From contig BSYO01000014.1 of assembly GCA_033239525.1 (NCBI GenBank), positions 16,104,021 to 16,168,020 of the forward strand: DNA of 64,000 nucleotides, written 5' to 3'. The notes under the pieces are model-generated. The model did no database searches, had not been told where the DNA came from, and saw only the letters and a program-made list of their open reading frames with translations. How positions within the stretch are numbered: position 1 is the first letter of the stretch; each line of letters starts with the position of its first letter. The DNA is from Nepenthes gracilis (lineage: Eukaryota > Streptophyta > Magnoliopsida > Caryophyllales > Nepenthaceae). The position numbers and the translations under genes were made by a program. Below, one piece after another: positions 58,666-64,000 of this stretch.

Positions 58666-61600
58666 TCACCTCATAATCTTCACCAACAATGGGTAGCAGT
58701 GATCCTCGTCGTAGTTGGGCCACGACTTGTCGCCATTCATAAACGCCTGGTGCCGCCTCCAAACATCAGTGTCGTAATTCTCAGACAAGCTGAATTGCAA
58801 GCCATTGTCTTTGATTTCCGTCAGAAATTTGTCCAACGAATCACCTCTTCTGGGGCTTACGAATATAGCCTCTGATGTGCCAGAACTTTTTAACAGTGAG
58901 CTGACAGTTCGAACAAGGCCTTTGTGAAAGTCCTTGAAGAATGTGCTGCCAGAATAACACAACGCAGGTAAGATGGGAAAATGTCTGAACAGAGATGTCA
59001 GCCGAAACCATGAATAAAAATATTGACATTGAATATATCGGCTGCAAATTTTTATTTTGCGTAATCGAATCTTGGTGAAAATATCAAACATATCGGTCGT
59101 TATTTTAAATATCAGCTACTATATGACAAATGGCAACATATCACAAATTTGTCTTCATATCAGGAGGCTCGATGTCAATATTTTGTGCCATGATGGGAAC
59201 ACGATTCTTAAGGGGGAAAACAAGCACAAAACAGTCCAATTTCAGTAAGCCAAGAAGTACCTAAAAAGGAAACTGCTGCATTTCTAATACAAAAGGAACA
59301 GAGGAACTTGATGAGAGGCTAGACCCATCCCGGGGAGCCAACAGTTCGAAGCCAAATGAGAGGCGGAGAGTTAGTGCACCAAGAGGCATTGGAGTGACAA
59401 AGGCCCAACAAATTATCTTTCATAATGGCAGTTAGGTAAGTATGGATTATTAGTGTTTCTTAGGCTACATAAGCCCATGATGTAAGAAAATGAGATATTT
59501 AGAAAGAGAATTGTGTGGAAGAACATTTGAACGGTTTAAAGAGCTCGAGACTCACAAGAGTATTATCTTTAACATTTCCATATTTACTATAAGGATTGTT
59601 TGGGCCGTCTAGGAGTCAATCTAGTGATTCTAAACGGATCTTTAACATTTCTATATTTCCGCTAGTGTCTTATCATTTGTATGCATTTCTTTGTACTTTG
59701 TTATATTTTATTATGGGATAAGAAGCAATTCCGTAGAAAAAAGGTGAAATATCGGATCCTGAGACTGGGTCCTTATCAAAACTCTTTATTTTTTTTTTTT
59801 TCATGAAGGTAGGCTTCCATGCGTCAGAAGTATCTTCCATCTCATACATAGAACTCATGAAACCAACAAAACTAAATAAAAAACAAGTTTAAAAGCCAAA
59901 GAAGAAAAATTCAAAAATGAAATTAGGCCATTTGTGTTCCCTCAGCCAACCATTAGGATGTGCCTTGGCTCATGGGCATGCTTCAGACCTACTGTGCAAC
60001 TTGCAGCTAAGCATACTACAACCTATTTAGAGTTAGGCATCAAAGATATTCAAAGGGAAAAACAGCAATACCAATCACTAGCGACGATGATGTCAAAGGT
60101 ATCAGAACAAATTGAGATCTTTTCTTGATTCCAGTGCAATACCATAGCCTTTACACTCATAGCACTGAAAGCTCCAGAATTGGCAGCTATGCTACGCTGA
60201 ATATCTGATTGCTAAGAATTTCCTCTCTGAAAAATCTTTTCATATTTCAGCTTGAGAATTGCTACTCCTACTCCTACTCTTTCCATATTTGTACATCAAC
60301 TGCAATAGCAAACCTAAATATTGAAGCTTTGATGGAAGCATGCAACTTGGGAGGCAAAATCTTCAATGGAGATTGTAATCCACATTTTTTCTTTCAATTA
60401 GGCGTCAGGGTAGGATAATGAATGCCATCCAAGCATACATGTATTACTTTGCAGCCTCCAGTCATGGAGCCTCCTTACTTGAATGCATGATGATCACTGG
60501 TAAACACAAAATAAAGACCAGTATGATAACCGAACAACACTCTTAAATTTAATTGAAATTCACGTTGCTTTCAAAAATAAGAAATTTGATTGAAGCTTTA
60601 TCACTGTGATACCAAAACAGTGCTTCTTTTATTCAGAATAGAGAGGTAGAGAGAGAAAAAACTGCATTACTCAAAGTTCAAGGTCAAGAAAGTTGAGGAC
60701 ATGAAAACCTGAACCAACAGAGATGGGGCTAGACAATGACAGTAATAGCATCTTTCAACTTCCCAATAACATGATCAAATAGGGAAACCCAAAGGCCCGT
60801 ATAACAGACATTAATAGGTTTCCAGTGACCTGAGAGAGGAAGCATGAGTATCTTTAAAAAGAGGGAAATGAGGCCAGGGAGTCTGAAAAGCCACAGGAAG
60901 AGCATGCCCCAAGTCAACCAATCAACAATATGAAATGGAAGGAACACCACAGTGCAGAAGATGCAGAATTTCAAGAGAGAATGCTTTTGTTGCTTACTGA
61001 ACTTCAGATATCAAGTTCAAGCACCAGATAGTTGAAGACTTCAGGACATAAAAACCTGGAACCAACAGAGAGATGGGCTAGACAATGATAGTTGTACCAA
61101 CTTTTAACCTCCTTATGACTTGTTTCAAATTGCATAACCCTATGGCCCTTATAGCAGACATTAATAGGTTACCAATGGCCTCAGAGGAAGCATGAGTGCC
61201 TCTAAAACAGAGGCCAAAGAGGGTGTGAGGCCTGGCAAGCAACAAGAAAAGCATGTGCCAAGTCAGCAGATCAACACGGATAAAATGGAAGGAAACCCAC
61301 AGGATGGAAGATGTACAACGCTCTACAAATGGTTCCCAACATCGTTGTTTCCAGCTTTCATAAAGAATATTGTATAGAAATTCCAAATAGAAGCATAAGG
61401 ACCAGATGGTATGTCTCTATCCTTTGGATGAGTTCTCATCCACAACCCAACAATTTACATGCATCCCACGTTCCCAGCCACTATTTTCAAAAGCTCCTTA
61501 ATGGCTATGGAAGAACAGGCACTCTGTCTCATTTAGTGAATGATGGAAGAACTCAGACCCATTTAGTGGACCACGGAAGAACAGGCAAATTAAGGGAAGC

Positions 61601-63407
61601 AATTTGATATTTAATATATATTACAGCCTCATCACTTGTTGGTACTCCTTAACATTACTTGTATTTCATCAGTTAATTATTCATAGAAAAACAAAGGAAG
61701 AGTAAATTGCCTTAACTTTTCAAAATGGACAGAGTTTGGAATAATCAAAAGTTGCAGGTGACAAAAAAAATGAGAGAGGAAATATTGTAGGGTTCACCAA
61801 CAGGCAGAAACCAGATGCAAATAGGTTGCACATCATATTGAAAAGGATACAGTCAACTACTTGTGGATTTCCATCTGATATTACAACTTCCGATGCCTCA
61901 GTAACAGCAGCAATAACTAATCCTGCTAATCCATAGCCTGAGCCTATCTCAATCACTCTTTTGCACCTGACAAAAATTAATGATTTCAAAAAATGCATAA
62001 CGTCAGAAGATGCAAACTGCAGACATGCTTCCAAACCCCAGCAATGTGTGCAACCATAGAGAACATAAGAACCTGACTAGAAATAGGGCCCCTAATTTCA
62101 TCCACCCCATTCAAACTTGATTTTGATGGTACTAAATGTAAAGGTGGATAGAGGGGAAGACACACAGCAAAGCCAGTGGTGAGATTGAGACAAAGTGGAC
62201 TAAGGTTCATCCCACCATCTGCAACTTTGGTCCACTTTCCCTTAGTATTCACAATTTCATCTTTTTGCTGTTAATGCAACTTCCAAAAAAAATGTGTTAT
62301 AGTGGGTTTTCTAATTTGATTGTTATGTTTGATGAGAAAAATGTTTTTTTTTTTTTTAATGAACTGTAGTGGATAATTTCATTATTAAGGTAGCTTTAGA
62401 GGTATAACTCAAAATCTTGATTCATATTTAAGACAAAGTACTATTTAATAGACATGAATGTGGACATGAAGTGGGGACTGGTGCTTCACAAAGCATTGCA
62501 AGTCTGGATGTCAAAGGGGTGGACCTCTAATTCCATCCACATGAAGGAACTGTGTAGAAGTAAACCACGGATATGTGAAGTAGCAGTGGTCCCCGTTTCA
62601 CCAGGCATCACATCTAGTCTGCTATACTCCATACTAGCATGAAAGCAACAAACATCATTATCCAAAAAAATATGAAACCATAACTTAGACCTGAAGAAGT
62701 CTGCATGCAACATGCAATAATAAGCAAGCACGTCTTCTGATGGCCACTGACCTGAAGAGCAGGATCAATTAGAAATGGACTTATCAATGAGTATGCTGAT
62801 ATAGGCACCTAACAAGAGAGAAAATAATCATAGGTGCATTTGAAGATCAAGTATGCAAACCCCTCACTAATAGCAAAGCACTAAAATTTTCGAAATGGCT
62901 TGTATGGGTTCAAAGAGGAAAGGAAACCAACTTGTAAGAGATTCTGAGATACTCTTAAAGCTTTCATCAGTCTATCACAAACTCTCCTTTGCCTCCATAG
63001 AAGAATAAATAGATCTTGGGTGCAAACCTTAAGGAACAGCAGTGTCCTAATTAACTAATAAGCACTCCTAAATAATTAGCATAATCTACAGGGAAAAGCA
63101 TGCAATTGATTAGTAAAATGCATAATACATTATACAGAGCTCTTAGTAAAAAGTAGTTGGTGAGACTACCCTTAATTTCAAAATAAATAAACCCCAACCA
63201 CTAACAAACTATAGGTAATATATCATCTTGTTCTCAAGATGATCAAAGTCAGCTACAAAAGAATTCCTAATAGTTGAACTGAGAACAAAAATCAAGAAGA
63301 TAAATTGATGAATTTAAAATGAGGACTCACAAACAAGTCCAGTGTTGTCAACATCATGCTTGTTGCAGATCTCAAAATCAGTTATATTAGCACGTTCTAC
63401 CCTTTGA
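58666..63407 (-). CDS. CaMKMT: Calmodulin-lysine N-methyltransferase, 3' part (N-terminus not in the joined exons)
   Basis: Five exons join in phase on the minus strand: 63407-63331, 62751-62691, 61966-61851, 60204-60072 and 58945-58666. Blocks in order are VERANITDFEICNKHDVDNT with GLVC, QWPSEDVLAYYCMLHADFFR, CKRVIEIGSGYGLAGLVIAA, VTEASEVVISDGNPQVVDY, IQRSIAANSGAFSAMSVKAM, VLHWNQEK, DTFDIIVASDC, TFFKDFHKGLVRTV, IFVSPRRGDSLDKF, and a C-terminal SWPNYDEDHCYPLLVKIMR. EIGSGYG is the S-adenosylmethionine loop and SDGNPQ its acidic partner. SDCTFF is the motif IV equivalent. The family trimethylates a lysine of calmodulin. The first in-phase codon here needs two bases from an earlier exon. A candidate GC-richer segment at 63540-63650 could supply a donor, but its translation does not match the family, so the true N-terminus is probably beyond 64000. 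Introns hold repeat debris. Confidence 0.93.
59240..59760. repeat. Possible retrotransposon remnant in the last intron
   Basis: The words ATCTTTAACATTTCCATATTT and ATCTTTAACATTTCTATATTT recur about 75 bases apart near 59565 and 59640. The stretch is less AT-rich than the flanking intron, with a look similar to LTR sequence (TTTAGAAAGAGAATTGTGTGG). No termini could be found. Confidence 0.3.
60664..61325. repeat. Tandem duplication, about 350-bp period, in a methyltransferase intron
   Basis: Copy 1 (about 60664-60980) and copy 2 (about 61010-61325) share, in order, GAGGACATGAAAACCTGAAC/AGGACATAAAAACCTGGAAC, AACAGAGAGATGG, GGGCTAGACAATGA, AGCAGACATTAATAGGTT/ACAGACATTAATAGGTTT, GAGGAAGCATGAGT, AGAGCATGCC/AAAGCATGTGCC and AAATGGAAGGAA. 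Long minus-strand frames in each copy (60729-60974, 61078-61386) are related to one another but have no recognised family. They could be old transposon sequence. Confidence 0.85.
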
Positions 63408-64000
63408 CTGCACAAAATTCACCATTAGCAATGACAATGTATGAATGAGAATAGTTTCTATATGCAAAAATATAAGGTATACTATGAGATAAAATTGATA
63501 ACACAAAATAACCTAACAATTAAGAAATTAATACCTCCCAAATATTAATACATACAGATTTTCATGAATACTGTCTCTCCACAATGAAGAGGCAAGGCTG
63601 CACACATTTGATCCTTCATGGATCTTGTAGCGTTTGGAAGCCTCATGCGCTAGTCAAACCTTTTGCTCTTTTTTCTACTTAAAAATCATAATTATATTGG
63701 AAGAAAAGACAAAAACCAAAAGAATTTTTTTGACCTTGGTCACCACCCCAATGTTTCGATTTAAGTTTATTGGTCTCGTAACATGAGAGAGTCATTAACA
63801 ATGGTAATTATTCAGCTAATTATTGCAGGAGAGCTTATGCTAATTTCGTGTTGAGGTTAAGCGTATTGTAACACTCGATTTCATGATTTATGTTTATAAC
63901 GTCATAATTTTTATACATTTGGTAAATGTGAAAAATAATTATACAATAAAATTTTTTTAAAAAAATCAAATTTGAGGAGGCAGGTTCAACTTCTGATAGG
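63408..64000. other. Upstream intron or 5' flank of the methyltransferase gene, repeat-like end
   Basis: No further exon matching the family could be read. At 63540-63660 a less AT-rich segment reads on the minus strand as HEGSNVCSLASSLWRDSIHE with a donor-like end, of unknown meaning. From about 63867 the sequence TGTAACACTCGATTTCATGA resembles the TGTAACACC start shared by many plant LTR elements, so a transposon may begin at the window edge. Confidence 0.4.

Noticed and set aside
60209..60418. 69-residue plus-strand frame in a methyltransferase intron
   Set aside because: Intron sequence next to exon 60072-60204 on the other strand; no family match.
1..64000. CRISPR arrays, operons, rRNA genes
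   Set aside because: None were seen. Tandem arrays here lack the repeat-spacer pattern, and the genes are intron-containing plant nuclear genes.

Overview
The window is nuclear DNA of a eudicot plant. The evidence is very AT-rich intergenic DNA, GT-AG introns with T-rich acceptors, full-length plant proteins readable only after splicing, and plant-type transposons: Ty3/gypsy Tat-lineage and copia-like LTR elements, a LINE, an Au-type SINE and MITE-like inverted repeats. The species cannot be fixed from sequence alone. Most open reading frames here are chance frames, intron frames or transposon debris. Six host genes can be supported, most by joining exons whose reading phases agree.

Layout. 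1-3.66 kb: AT-rich DNA with a short degenerate copia-like element that keeps only gag. 4.9-7.5 kb (+): five-exon gene for a 185-aa coiled-coil protein. 9.2-9.8 kb (-): truncated, deleted pseudogene of GDP-mannose 4,6-dehydratase. 11.9-13.1 kb (-): decayed LINE. 13.75-14.56 kb: solo LTR, then an Au-like SINE. 15.06-20.9 kb (-): gene for a 343-aa coiled-coil protein with a long 5' UTR intron. 21.2-31.2 kb (-): almost complete but decayed 10-kb Tat-lineage gypsy element with matching LTRs, an AGTAT target duplication, gag, protease, RT, two RNase H regions and integrase, plus an antisense gypsy-type ORF. 34.2-34.9 kb: solo LTR of similar type. 36.8-37.3 kb (-): intronless gene for a 163-aa protein with a DCIEFI-type C-terminal motif. 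37.4-48.1 kb: gene-poor DNA with a gag relic, MITE-like repeats and old dispersed repeats. 48.4-53.2 kb (+): AP-2 clathrin adaptor sigma subunit. 54.5-57.0 kb (-): 350-aa acidic protein whose promoter has two mitosis-specific activator-like sites. 58.7-63.4 kb (-): 3' part of calmodulin-lysine N-methyltransferase.

The host genes show no operon-like or pathway link. AP-2 sigma acts in endocytosis, the methyltransferase modifies calmodulin, and the 350-aa protein may be cell-cycle regulated. No clear new multigene system is visible. The points most worth following are the M-phase promoter sites, a 30-bp minisatellite framed by LTR-like direct repeats inside an intron of that same gene, the antisense ORF of the gypsy element, and the AP-2 sigma initiator codon that sits alone in its coding exon.
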